From Hyphomicrobiales bacterium (GTDB lineage: Bacteria; Pseudomonadota; Alphaproteobacteria; Rhizobiales; Beijerinckiaceae): a stretch of 64,000 nt of DNA. A model generated the notes under the pieces. The model saw only the letters and a program-made list of their open reading frames with translations. It made no database searches and had not been told where the DNA came from. The number at the start of each line of letters is the position of its first letter. The stretch's first letter is position 1. The DNA lies in NCBI GenBank assembly GCA_930633525.1, contig CAKNFP010000002.1:1674001-1738000 (forward strand), written 5' to 3'. The translations under genes were made by a program, and so were the position numbers. Below, piece by piece: positions 54,301 to 62,121 of this stretch.

Positions 54301-54583
54301 GCCGTCACCCTGAGCAGCTTCGCCCCGGAGCGGCACGCCGTCTGGTGCATCCGCTCGCGCGTGTAAAACGGCGCAGGCCCGGCCGTGCAGGCCGCGAGTC
54401 GGATGAGGAAGACGTATTGGTGTTCGCAACGTGCCACCCGCAGCGCGGGAGAGAGTTCGCCCATGTCTTTGAAAGAGCCCTGTCCACTCGCAAGGATGGT
54501 AACACCCTGTTCCAGCTTGGCGATATAGCGACACACCTGCGCAACGCCCATTGCTTACGCGTGTAGCGGATGATGCCGCGCAT
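54297..54583 (-). pseudogene. Frameshifted ParE/RelE-family toxin remnant
   Basis: ATG 54583 starts 'MRGIIRYTRKQW', and the next frame continues 'GVAQVCRYIAKLEQGVTILA', 'SGQGSFKDMGELSPALRVAR' and 'CEHQYVF', which together read as a RelE/ParE-family toxin. A one-base loss in a short G-run at about 54545-54550 explains the first frame change. After 'YVF' the expected toxin tail appears to switch to the third frame ('GRACAVLHARADAPDG'), so at least two frameshifts are inferred. It follows the antitoxin gene by 36 bp, the normal order. The product is probably inactive. Confidence 0.65.
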
Positions 54584-54619
54584 ATCGGCTTCTGTCTCTG
54601 CCGTGAGGATACAGGCCCG

Positions 54620-54871
54620 TCAAGCGCGGTCCCCGGCTAGTTCCTCATCAAGAATTTCGCCGATGCTGTTGGTGGACACGTTTCGTGCAGGGTCCTCGTT
54701 GATAGGATTTCCCAGGAGGATTTTCAGCGCCTGCCATGTCTGATCGGGATCAGCATCGCCGGGGAACAAGCGTTCGAGCGCGTATTGTTTGATGGTCTTG
54801 CCCTGCAAGGCGGCAAGCGTCTCGAGGCTCTGATGCTGCTGGTCGGTTATATCTATCGTCAGACGGCTCAT
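54620..54871 (-). CDS. Ribbon-helix-helix antitoxin
   Basis: An 83-aa protein starting 'MSRLTIDITDQQHQSLETLA', with an N-terminal beta strand and two helices typical of ParD-like RHH antitoxins, followed by an acidic C-terminal tail ('SIGEILDEELAGD') that would normally wrap the toxin. ATG 54871 is preferred over 54910 as homology begins there. It is intact although the neighbouring toxin gene is broken, so it may persist as an orphan DNA-binding antitoxin. Confidence 0.85.
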   Translation of the reverse strand: MSRLTIDITDQQHQSLETLAALQGKTIKQYALERLFPGDADPDQTWQALKILLGNPINEDPARNVSTNSIGEILDEELAGDRA

Positions 54872-55822
54872 AGATAAGCTCTGTAGAATTAAACAAACCC
54901 ACATTAGCACATATGTGGGTGCGAGGTTACCACCCGAGCTTCCACCTCATATAATCTATGCTGCGCACCGTACGCGAGCCGCTGATCGCCACGGTCGAAG
55001 GGGCTGAAAGACAGCTGATCCGGCGCATCTCACCGCCAAGCCTGACCAGCATGCAGCCGACTGAGGTCCGGGTCGGCTGGATTTTTGCTACGTCCAAGTG
55101 GGACTGGCAGCACCGCGAAGGCCGCGAGGGGCGACAAGGGCTGGCTCTGCTTGGCGCTGGCGATCGTCATGACTACCGGGGACCGGGGGAGGCGCCGCCG
55201 GGGGCCTGCCGATCCATCATACGCCTCTAGCGCATCCGGCACACAGCTTAGCGAGCATGCGGACGGCATCGACGACACGCCGGCGGCGAACATCACGACC
55301 CCTCCGGCATGTCGACGCGATTTGTCGGCGAACGATCATCCCGCTCGTGACGCGTGTCATACAAGCCTGGCGGTTTGGGACATTATCGATCTCGACAAGG
55401 CAATCGAAGCCCACACCCATCAGACAAAATGGACCCTTGGGCGCCGAGAGACGAGCCGGAAGCGGAACTCAGACTTGCCGGCTGCGAGGCGGTCGTAGCT
55501 GACGTCCTCTGCCTTGGCCGCCTTTGGCTCGATGCTCTTGCGGTCTCCCGGACTGATCAGGCCCGCGATGTAAGCGGGGCACATCCGACGACGTGTCTGG
55601 TGAGCGCGCCCCAGGAAGGGCGTAAGGCGGTGCTCGAGATCCTCATCCGGCCCGCCTCCAAGGCCGGTCCTGCTGAAACGCAAGCGCCTTATCGATGACT
55701 GGAGGCTGTTGAAGGGAAGCACCTCTCTCATCAATCTGCCGAAGTGGCGTTGGTTTGGCGCATTCCGGGAACTCGACGGGCCGGAGGCGGGCCCGTGTCG
55801 GGCTGCCTCCACGCCGCCACTT
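54872..55822. other. Decayed 950-bp region beside the toxin-antitoxin scar
   Basis: No intact gene is supported. Open frames on both strands have irregular composition and no complete domain. It contains the transposase fragment at about 55480-55665 and otherwise looks like the worn remains of inserted DNA. No terminal inverted repeats or target duplications were found by eye. Confidence 0.55.
55483..55665 (-). pseudogene. IS701-like transposase N-terminal fragment
   Basis: A 60-residue stretch in a minus-strand frame, including 'RRRMCPAYIAGLISPGDRKS' and 'IEPKAAKAEDVSYDRL', resembles the N-terminal part of IS701-family transposases (arginine-rich Y-x-x-GL-x-PG-ERKS block). The sequence loses similarity on both sides, and the catalytic domain is absent. 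Family assignment is from pattern memory and is uncertain. Confidence 0.5.
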
Positions 55823-56908
55823 CTAGCGTTGGATCCATCCGTTCCATGCGTCGAGCATCCGGGCCTGGTTGGCGGCGATCCAGGCGGAATCGTGCTTGAC
55901 GATGGCCTGGAAGGCTTCAGGCGAACTGGGGATATTCGCGCGGGCTGTCTCGCTCATCAGTGCAACGGCATCGATGCTCGGCGGCGTAACGTTCAGTCGC
56001 TCTGCGAGCTTCGCCTGTACGGTCGGGTTGTCGAGGTAATATTTGAGCAGCGCTTCGGCCCCAGCCGGGTTGGGGCCGTCACGCAGGATCTGCAGTGTGT
56101 CGGCGAGCAGGAACGCGCCTTCATATGAGGTCCTCACGGGCTGGCCTTCGGCCTTCAAGGCCGATGCGCGCGTACCCCAGATCATGCCGGTGACATATTC
56201 GCCATTGCGGAAACCCTGCTGGCTCTGGTCACCCGTTCGCCACCAAAGCTGGATCTGTGGTTTGATCTCGTCGAGTTTCTTTAGTGCGCGATCGATATCC
56301 AGTGGGAAGAGCTTGTCGGCCGGCACACCATCAGCGAGCAGGGCGGCCGCGAGCACACGCCAGGGGTCATTGAAGCTCGGCAGCGCGCGGGCACCGGGAA
56401 AGCGTTTGGTGTCCCAGAAATCAGCCCAGTTCCGGGGCTGCTCGTCCTTGAAACTCTCTGTATTCGCGGCGAGCAACGTCGCATTGAGCGTGATGCGGAC
56501 GCCGGCGGGATTGCAGGCTTTGTCGACCAGATCCTTGCGGGCGTTGAACTGTTCGCAGAACGACGCGAGGTCGCGGGTGAAGGAGCGGTTCTGCTCCGAC
56601 TCAGCGATGATATCGACGTTATTGATGATGTCCCATGTGACGTTTCCAGCTTTCGCCATCGCCTGGGCACGGGCCCGCTGCTCGGCATCGGTCGCCGTGA
56701 CGGTGGAGACCTTGATGCCCGTTGCCTTGGTGAAGGGTTCGAACCAGATCTCCTTGAGCGCCCTGTCATAGACGCCGCCTGTTGTCGCCACGACGACCTC
56801 GCCCGACTGCGCCGCGGCTGCCGTCGTGAGCGCGAGGCCGAAGCCGATCTGGCGAACAAGAGCCGTGATGCGATTGCGCGCGCGTGAGTGCGTACCGATA
56901 GTGATCAT
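55823..56908 (-). CDS. PotD-like extracellular solute-binding protein, copy 1
   Basis: A 361-aa periplasmic binding protein of the spermidine/putrescine/iron-type group. The N-terminus is basic and then hydrophobic (about residues 13-33, cleavage near AAAQ). Features: 'VVVATTGGVYDRALKEIWFE', 'FTKATGIKV', 'GDQSQQGFRNGEYVTGMIWG'. It is paralogous to 58524-59585, strongly so over 'NDPWRVLAAALLADGVPADK'. ATG 56908 overlaps the MlrC stop by four bases. No permease or ATPase genes are linked in the window. Confidence 0.9.
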   Translation of the reverse strand: MITIGTHSRARNRITALVRQIGFGLALTTAAAAQSGEVVVATTGGVYDRALKEIWFEPFTKATGIKVSTVTATDAEQRARAQAMAKAGNVTWDIINNVDIIAESEQNRSFTRDLASFCEQFNARKDLVDKACNPAGVRITLNATLLAANTESFKDEQPRNWADFWDTKRFPGARALPSFNDPWRVLAAALLADGVPADKLFPLDIDRALKKLDEIKPQIQLWWRTGDQSQQGFRNGEYVTGMIWGTRASALKAEGQPVRTSYEGAFLLADTLQILRDGPNPAGAEALLKYYLDNPTVQAKLAERLNVTPPSIDAVALMSETARANIPSSPEAFQAIVKHDSAWIAANQARMLDAWNGWIQR

Positions 56909-58461
56909 AGTCCAAATCCCCCTCTATTGTTGGATGGCAGGTCGTGGCCTTGCCGTCCGGCGGCAGTTGACGGCCGGATGCACGTAAAGATTTCGGCCGC
57001 GAGAGCCGGATCGAGGTTCATGTCTTCGGGATAGACGGGGCGACGTTTCGCGAAGGGCAGCAGACCCGGTCGATAGTTCGAGATGCCCGGCGTATCGACG
57101 ACGAAACAGGGGCCGATGGGGCCGAAGGATATTTTGAAGTGGTAGCCCGACTTGACGACGATCACGTTCTGGTCGGCGAGGTCGATGCCTTGGCTGCGGA
57201 AGGCGGCCGGGTCCTGGGTGAAGCCCGGCAGGCTCATCGCCAGCACGGTGAGGTTGCCCGATCGGAGCACGGCCGTGTCGCCGAGTGTAGCCGGTTCGTT
57301 CTTCAGATAGGGACCGTCGTGCACGAAATGCCCGTTGCCGAGGCCAAGAACCGTCCATTCCGCACGAAACGGCGCGACGCCTCTGGAGAGACCGCCGCCG
57401 ATGGCCGCCTCGAACACTCCGCCGACGCTGGCCCGCTGTGCGGCGAAAACCGCGTCGCGATCGGTGACCGGGACGACCGCCTTGAGACTCGGCCAGTGCC
57501 GCGCGATTTCGGACATGATGACCGTACTGTCACCAGCCGCGCCGGCCAGCACGCGATCGCCCTGATCGCCCAGAATGACTGGCCTCGAAAAACGACCGGC
57601 GGCAACATCGGCGAGGGCTGTCTCCAGCGGCATGAAATCCGGGGTGAATTCGTCACGCAGGCGCCACAGCATGCGGGCGAGATCCTCGACAGCTTCGCGC
57701 GCGCTGCTGACGTCGCCGTTGGCAATCGCGGTGATGCACTGGTCACCGCCCGGCACATCGACGAGGGTCGTGCAATTGCAGATCGAAATGTCGAGCAGCG
57801 ATGGATAATTGGCCAAGATCTCGCGTCGGCGTGCGTGGAGGGCGGCTAGAGGTCCCCGCGCGGTTTCCATCTGCGCCCCGAAAATGAGGGGTAGCCATAG
57901 GGCGGCCGTCACCGGCGCGATGCGACGTTGTATGGTTTCGACGAGCAGGGTCGCCGCACGCTCGCCGGCAACATCATAGTCCGTATGCGGATTGTCCTTG
58001 CAGGCCAGCACGAGATCCGCGCCGGCGAGCATCGTCTTGGTGACATGCGCATGCAGATCGAGGCTGACGGCGATGACTGCCTCCGGCCCGGCCGCCTCGC
58101 GCACAGCCGCGATCAGCGCGCCCTCCGGATCGTCGAGGCTTTCCGTGATCATAGCGCCGTGGAGATCGAGATAGATTCCATCCGGGCGCGAGATCTCGAC
58201 GCCTGCGATGATTTCGTCGCGGAGCTGCGCAAATAGTCCGTCCTCCACAGGGCCACCGGGTGGCGCGACGGCGGAAAGGCCTGGCCGGATCTCGCAACCC
58301 AGGGCCGTTAGGGCACGGCAGGCGCCGCCGAGGGATGAATTCGACGCCGCCGCCTTTTTGAGCAGGCTCGCGCCCCGGACGATCGCGAAATTGTCGGCGC
58401 CGGTCTTGAGTCTGCTGAAACTATTGCCCTCATGAAAAAGGCTGGCGACGAATATGCGCAT
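56905..58461 (-). CDS. MlrC-family (M81) zinc metallohydrolase
   Basis: A 518-aa protein of the MlrC family, named from the microcystin-degradation enzyme; most members act on unknown peptides or amides. It has the N-terminal DUF1485-type domain with likely metal ligands in 'GIYLDLHGAM', 'VSLDLHAHVT' and 'KDNPHTDYD', and the C-terminal MlrC domain ('GFTQDPAAFRSQGID', 'VVDTPGISNYRP'). ATG 58461 follows GAGG at fair spacing; the frame is open upstream without homology. No signal peptide. It lies between two paralogous binding-protein genes. Confidence 0.9.
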   Translation of the reverse strand: MRIFVASLFHEGNSFSRLKTGADNFAIVRGASLLKKAAASNSSLGGACRALTALGCEIRPGLSAVAPPGGPVEDGLFAQLRDEIIAGVEISRPDGIYLDLHGAMITESLDDPEGALIAAVREAAGPEAVIAVSLDLHAHVTKTMLAGADLVLACKDNPHTDYDVAGERAATLLVETIQRRIAPVTAALWLPLIFGAQMETARGPLAALHARRREILANYPSLLDISICNCTTLVDVPGGDQCITAIANGDVSSAREAVEDLARMLWRLRDEFTPDFMPLETALADVAAGRFSRPVILGDQGDRVLAGAAGDSTVIMSEIARHWPSLKAVVPVTDRDAVFAAQRASVGGVFEAAIGGGLSRGVAPFRAEWTVLGLGNGHFVHDGPYLKNEPATLGDTAVLRSGNLTVLAMSLPGFTQDPAAFRSQGIDLADQNVIVVKSGYHFKISFGPIGPCFVVDTPGISNYRPGLLPFAKRRPVYPEDMNLDPALAAEIFTCIRPSTAAGRQGHDLPSNNRGGFGL

Positions 58462-58523
58462 ACCGATTGCCTCGCGAGGCCGGTTAATCTGGTCAGACGG
58501 TGATGGGGCGCGAGAGCGAGCGC

Positions 58524-59585
58524 TTACTGCTGAAGCCAGGCGTTCCAGCGATCGAGCAATCGCGCCTTGTTCGCGTTGATCCACTCGGCGTCTGGCACGA
58601 TAAGACCGTTGAAAACCTCGGGAGCGAGCGGCAAGGCGTTCTGCGTCTCCGGGCTCATCATGGCGGCGGCTTTCCGGCTGGCGGGCGTACAGGTTTGAGC
58701 CTCGCAACGCTTCGCCTGGCCTTCGACATTTGACAGATAGAACTCCAGGAAACGCAGGGCGTTTTCGCGGTTAGGCGCCCCTTTGACGAGAGCCCAGCGG
58801 TCGCCGACGAGAACTGCCTGATCGAGGCTCCATTCGAGTGGCTGCTTCTCGGCCCGCAAGGCCGAGGCGCGTGTCTGCCAGATCATGCCCATCACATATT
58901 CGCCGTTGCGGAAGCCCTGGACGCTCTGGTCGCCCGTTTTCCACCAGAGCGCCACCTCAGGCCGGATCTCGTCCATTTTCCGGAAAGCACGGTCGAGATC
59001 GAGCGGAAACAGCTTGTCGGCAGGAACGCCATCGGCCAGCAGCGCGGCCGCCAGCACCCGCCATGGATCATTGAAGTTCGGCAGCGCGCGCGGGCCGGGG
59101 AAGTCCTTGACGTTCCAGAAGTCCGCCCATGTACGCGGCTTCGCGCCGGCAAACTTCTCGCCGTTGTAAACGAGCATCGTGGTGCCGTAGGCCGCCAGCA
59201 CGCCCGCCGCGTTGCAGGCTCCCGGCAAGAGATCGTCACGGCTCGAAAACCGGGCACAGAAGGCGCTCATATCTTCGTTCAGGGCGCGATGCTCGGCCGA
59301 CGACGACTGGATCTCACCGGCCTGGTAGAGGTCCCAGCTCACTTTTCCGGCCGCGACCATGGCTTTCACCCGGGCGACGTTTTGGGCATCCGAGCCAGAG
59401 ACCGATACGATCTTGATGCCGGTTGCCTTCTCGAAAGGCTCGTAGAAGGTTTCACGCAGGACTTGCTCCTGGACGCCGCCGGTTGTCGTGATGACGAGTT
59501 CGTTCCGGGACTGGGCCTGGCTGCCCCCATTTGCGAGGCCCATCCCGATCAGGGCCGAAACAAGCAATGCTTTGCGATGGACCAT
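58524..59585 (-). CDS. PotD-like extracellular solute-binding protein, copy 2
   Basis: A 353-aa periplasmic binding protein with a Sec signal (MVHRKALLVSALIGMGLANG, cleavage after SQAQ). It aligns with copy 1 along its length: 'TTGGVQEQVLRETFYEPFEK', 'FNDPWRVLAAALLADGVPAD' and 'GDQSVQGFRNGEYVMGMIW'. It has extra cysteines near the C-terminus (RCEAQTC) not seen in copy 1. The pair probably arose by duplication and may bind related ligands. Confidence 0.9.
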   Translation of the reverse strand: MVHRKALLVSALIGMGLANGGSQAQSRNELVITTTGGVQEQVLRETFYEPFEKATGIKIVSVSGSDAQNVARVKAMVAAGKVSWDLYQAGEIQSSSAEHRALNEDMSAFCARFSSRDDLLPGACNAAGVLAAYGTTMLVYNGEKFAGAKPRTWADFWNVKDFPGPRALPNFNDPWRVLAAALLADGVPADKLFPLDLDRAFRKMDEIRPEVALWWKTGDQSVQGFRNGEYVMGMIWQTRASALRAEKQPLEWSLDQAVLVGDRWALVKGAPNRENALRFLEFYLSNVEGQAKRCEAQTCTPASRKAAAMMSPETQNALPLAPEVFNGLIVPDAEWINANKARLLDRWNAWLQQ

Positions 59586-59617
59586 GCGGATCTCCTGGCG
59601 TTCAGCTGTTCTGGCGT

Positions 59618-60388
59618 TCAGGCTGGGGCGAATTCGCCGCCGTTGATGTCGAGGACCGCGCCGTTCACGAAGCCGGCCTCAGGTGCGGACAGAAAGACGA
59701 CGGCGCGGGCAATATCCTCCGGCAGCCCGAGGCGGCGGGCCGGAATCCGGGACAATGCTGATTGGTTGGCAGGGGATGATGACTGGCCCGTCATCTCCGT
59801 CAGGATCCGGCCGGGACAAATGGTATTCGCCGTGATCCCATACTCCGAATATTCCGAGACGATGGAGCGGGCCAATCCGGCCAGTGCCGCCTTGGAAGCG
59901 ACATAGCTTGCCCCGGCGATGCGCGGCGCCGTGCGCCCGGCGATCGAGCCGATCAGGATGATCCGGCCGTGACGTCTTTCCACCATGCCGGGCAGGACCG
60001 CCTGGCAACAGAGCAACGCGCCGGTCAGATTGACGGACAGCACGTCGTTCCATTCAGCGAGTGGTATCTCGCCGAGCGGTGTGCGGCCGCCCGGCCGTTT
60101 GGGTGAGAAGCCCGCGTTGCAGATGAGCGCGTCGATCCGTTTGAAGCGAACGGAAACGGCGGTGAAGAAGCCGGTGATAGCGGCCGGTTCCCGCAGATCG
60201 AGCGTATCAGCGAACAGACGGTCGTCTCCGAAACGCTCCGCCAGTGTCTCGCGGGCGCTCTCGACATGAGCGCGCTGCTGACTGAACAGCGCGACAGCCC
60301 AGCCTGCCGTCAGCAGGGCTTCCGCGGCGGCGAGGCCGATGCCGGAACTGCCACCCGAGACGACAGCGACAGGACGCGCATGTTCCAT
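59618..60388 (-). CDS. Short-chain dehydrogenase/reductase (SDR)
   Basis: A 256-aa NAD(P)-dependent oxidoreductase, probably acting on a hydroxyl or keto group. Cofactor motif SGGSSGIG (11-18), NAG (91-93) and the full catalytic set S148, Y162 and K166 (SYVASK) are present, unlike the SDR at 35834. The C-terminal 'AGFVNGAVLDINGGEFAPA' is typical. It shares one base with the ThDP-enzyme stop (TGATG), so the two are translationally coupled and may act on consecutive steps. Confidence 0.92.
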   Translation of the reverse strand: MEHARPVAVVSGGSSGIGLAAAEALLTAGWAVALFSQQRAHVESARETLAERFGDDRLFADTLDLREPAAITGFFTAVSVRFKRIDALICNAGFSPKRPGGRTPLGEIPLAEWNDVLSVNLTGALLCCQAVLPGMVERRHGRIILIGSIAGRTAPRIAGASYVASKAALAGLARSIVSEYSEYGITANTICPGRILTEMTGQSSSPANQSALSRIPARRLGLPEDIARAVVFLSAPEAGFVNGAVLDINGGEFAPA

Positions 60389-62121
60389 CAGACGAGCTCC
60401 GGTTCCGGTGCGACGGCGAGATCGAGCGTGCCGTCGAAAAGTGAAATCGCCGGATGCGCGCCGGGATCGGTTATGATCTCGACCAAAGTCGGCTGATCGT
60501 TGCCGAGCGCCTCACGAAGAGCCGGCAGGATGTTTGAAGGCGTGTCGACCTGGATACCCACGCAACCACAGGCGCGGGCGATCGCGACATGGTCGACCGG
60601 GGCGAAATGGCAGGCCGTGGTATAGGCCCCGAACTTCACGGTCTCGGCATCCTTCTGGTAGCCGAGGATGCCGTTGTTCAGGACGATGACCGTGAGCGCG
60701 ATGCCCATCCGCACCATCGTCTCGAGTTCCGCCCAGGAATGGGCGAAGCCGCCGTCGCCGACGAGCGCGACGACCCGCGCCTCGGGCTTTGCGACCTTCG
60801 CGCCCATCGCGAGCGGCAAGCCCCAGCCAAGACCCGCGAGGCCGCGGGGTGTCAGGAAGCGCATGCCGGGCGCCATTCCGCGCAACTGGCCGACGACCCA
60901 CATGGAGGAATAGCTCGCATCCGCGACGACGATGGTGTCGGGTGTCAGCAGTCTCTGCAACTCGGCCATGACCCGCTCGGGCCTGATCGGGCTCGTATTG
61001 TGCTGGACGAGAGGGGCGCGGGATGTCTCGAAACGACGCCAGATTTCGGCGATGCGGGCTTCCAGAGCGGGACGCGCGTGGGTGCGTGTTGAAAGATCCA
61101 TCCGCCCAAGCGCCTCCGCTAGCGCTTCAACCGTCTCGGCGGCGGTACCGACAAGGCGAAGCGCTTCGTAGTTTCGCCCGATCTCCTGCGGATCGATGTC
61201 GATCTGGATAACGCGCGCCGTCGGGGGAACAAGCCTCCAGCTGTCGGTGCCATTCTGGTTGTTGCGCGTACCAATCTGCAAGATCAGGTCAGCTTCCGCG
61301 AGCAGGGTGCGGCTGTAGCGGCCAAGCGAGGCCGGCCCGACAAGCGCGCCGAGCACGCCGCAGGACAGGGCGTGGTGCTCGTTGACGGCTCCCTTTCCCA
61401 TGTTCGTTGTGAAGACGGGCAGGGCCGCGAGGTCTTGAAGCCGCGCCAGGGCGGCTGGCGCGCCTTCGGAGAGCGCGCCTCCGCCGGCCATGACAACCGG
61501 ATGCCGTGCCGTGGCGATCGCCCGGGCGGCGGCTTCGATATCGGCTTGAGCCGGACGGATGCTATCGAGGGGGAAGCTGCCGAAGTTCGCACGGCGCTGG
61601 AACGCCGACGGTATCGCTGTCTCACGCAGGAGATCTGCCGGCAGGAGCAACACTGCAGGCCCGGGCCGGCCGCTCGCGGCGGCGGCAAAGGCCGCATCGA
61701 TATAGTCGTCGACGCGATCGGCGCCGGACAACCTGCGGGTCCATTTCGCGCAGGGCGCGAACAGCGCGACTTGATCGAGATCCTGGAAGGCGTTCTTATC
61801 GACCTGATGCCGTTCGACGTCCTGGACAAGCGCGACGATCGGAATGCTCGCCTTCAAGGCTTCAGCCAGAGGCGGCACGAGAAGGGTAGCGGCCGGCCCG
61901 TTCTGTGCGGCGACGACAGAAACGCGCCCCGAGATCCGGGCAAAGCCGTCGGCCATCGCACCGCCCATGTTCTCCTGGCGGTAAGCGATCTGCCGGATAC
62001 CGATCGCCTCGGCGGCGAGGATGACCGCGGAGGGGAGGCTCTGCCCGAAGATCACTTCGACGCCATGGCGCTTCAGGGCATGGGCAATCGCTTGCGCGAC
62101 GGTGGGGTTCGGGTTGGTCAT
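60388..62121 (-). CDS. Thiamine-diphosphate-dependent enzyme (acetolactate synthase-like)
   Basis: A 577-aa cytoplasmic ThDP enzyme. The activating glutamate is in 'IAYRQENMGGAMADGFARIS' (E50), the middle domain has 'GGALSEGAPAALARL', and the Mg-ThDP motif is 'LVGDGGFAHSWAELETMVRM' then 'VLNNGILGYQKD'. It differs clearly from the ThDP enzyme at 37147. The FAD-dependent role of true acetolactate synthases cannot be judged by eye. Overlaps with both neighbours place it in one operon with the aminotransferase and SDR, suggesting a keto-acid decarboxylation or carboligation step. Confidence 0.9.
   Translation of the reverse strand: MTNPNPTVAQAIAHALKRHGVEVIFGQSLPSAVILAAEAIGIRQIAYRQENMGGAMADGFARISGRVSVVAAQNGPAATLLVPPLAEALKASIPIVALVQDVERHQVDKNAFQDLDQVALFAPCAKWTRRLSGADRVDDYIDAAFAAAASGRPGPAVLLLPADLLRETAIPSAFQRRANFGSFPLDSIRPAQADIEAAARAIATARHPVVMAGGGALSEGAPAALARLQDLAALPVFTTNMGKGAVNEHHALSCGVLGALVGPASLGRYSRTLLAEADLILQIGTRNNQNGTDSWRLVPPTARVIQIDIDPQEIGRNYEALRLVGTAAETVEALAEALGRMDLSTRTHARPALEARIAEIWRRFETSRAPLVQHNTSPIRPERVMAELQRLLTPDTIVVADASYSSMWVVGQLRGMAPGMRFLTPRGLAGLGWGLPLAMGAKVAKPEARVVALVGDGGFAHSWAELETMVRMGIALTVIVLNNGILGYQKDAETVKFGAYTTACHFAPVDHVAIARACGCVGIQVDTPSNILPALREALGNDQPTLVEIITDPGAHPAISLFDGTLDLAVAPEPELV

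Noticed and set aside
54301..54534. N-terminal extension of the diguanylate cyclase
   Set aside because: These codons are the toxin remnant read in another frame; the GTG at 54300 with AGGGTGA upstream and the first membrane span soon after is a better start.
55085..55498. Open frames in the decayed region as genes
   Set aside because: Arg/Pro/Gly-rich translations typical of GC-rich shadow frames, with no domain or ribosome site.
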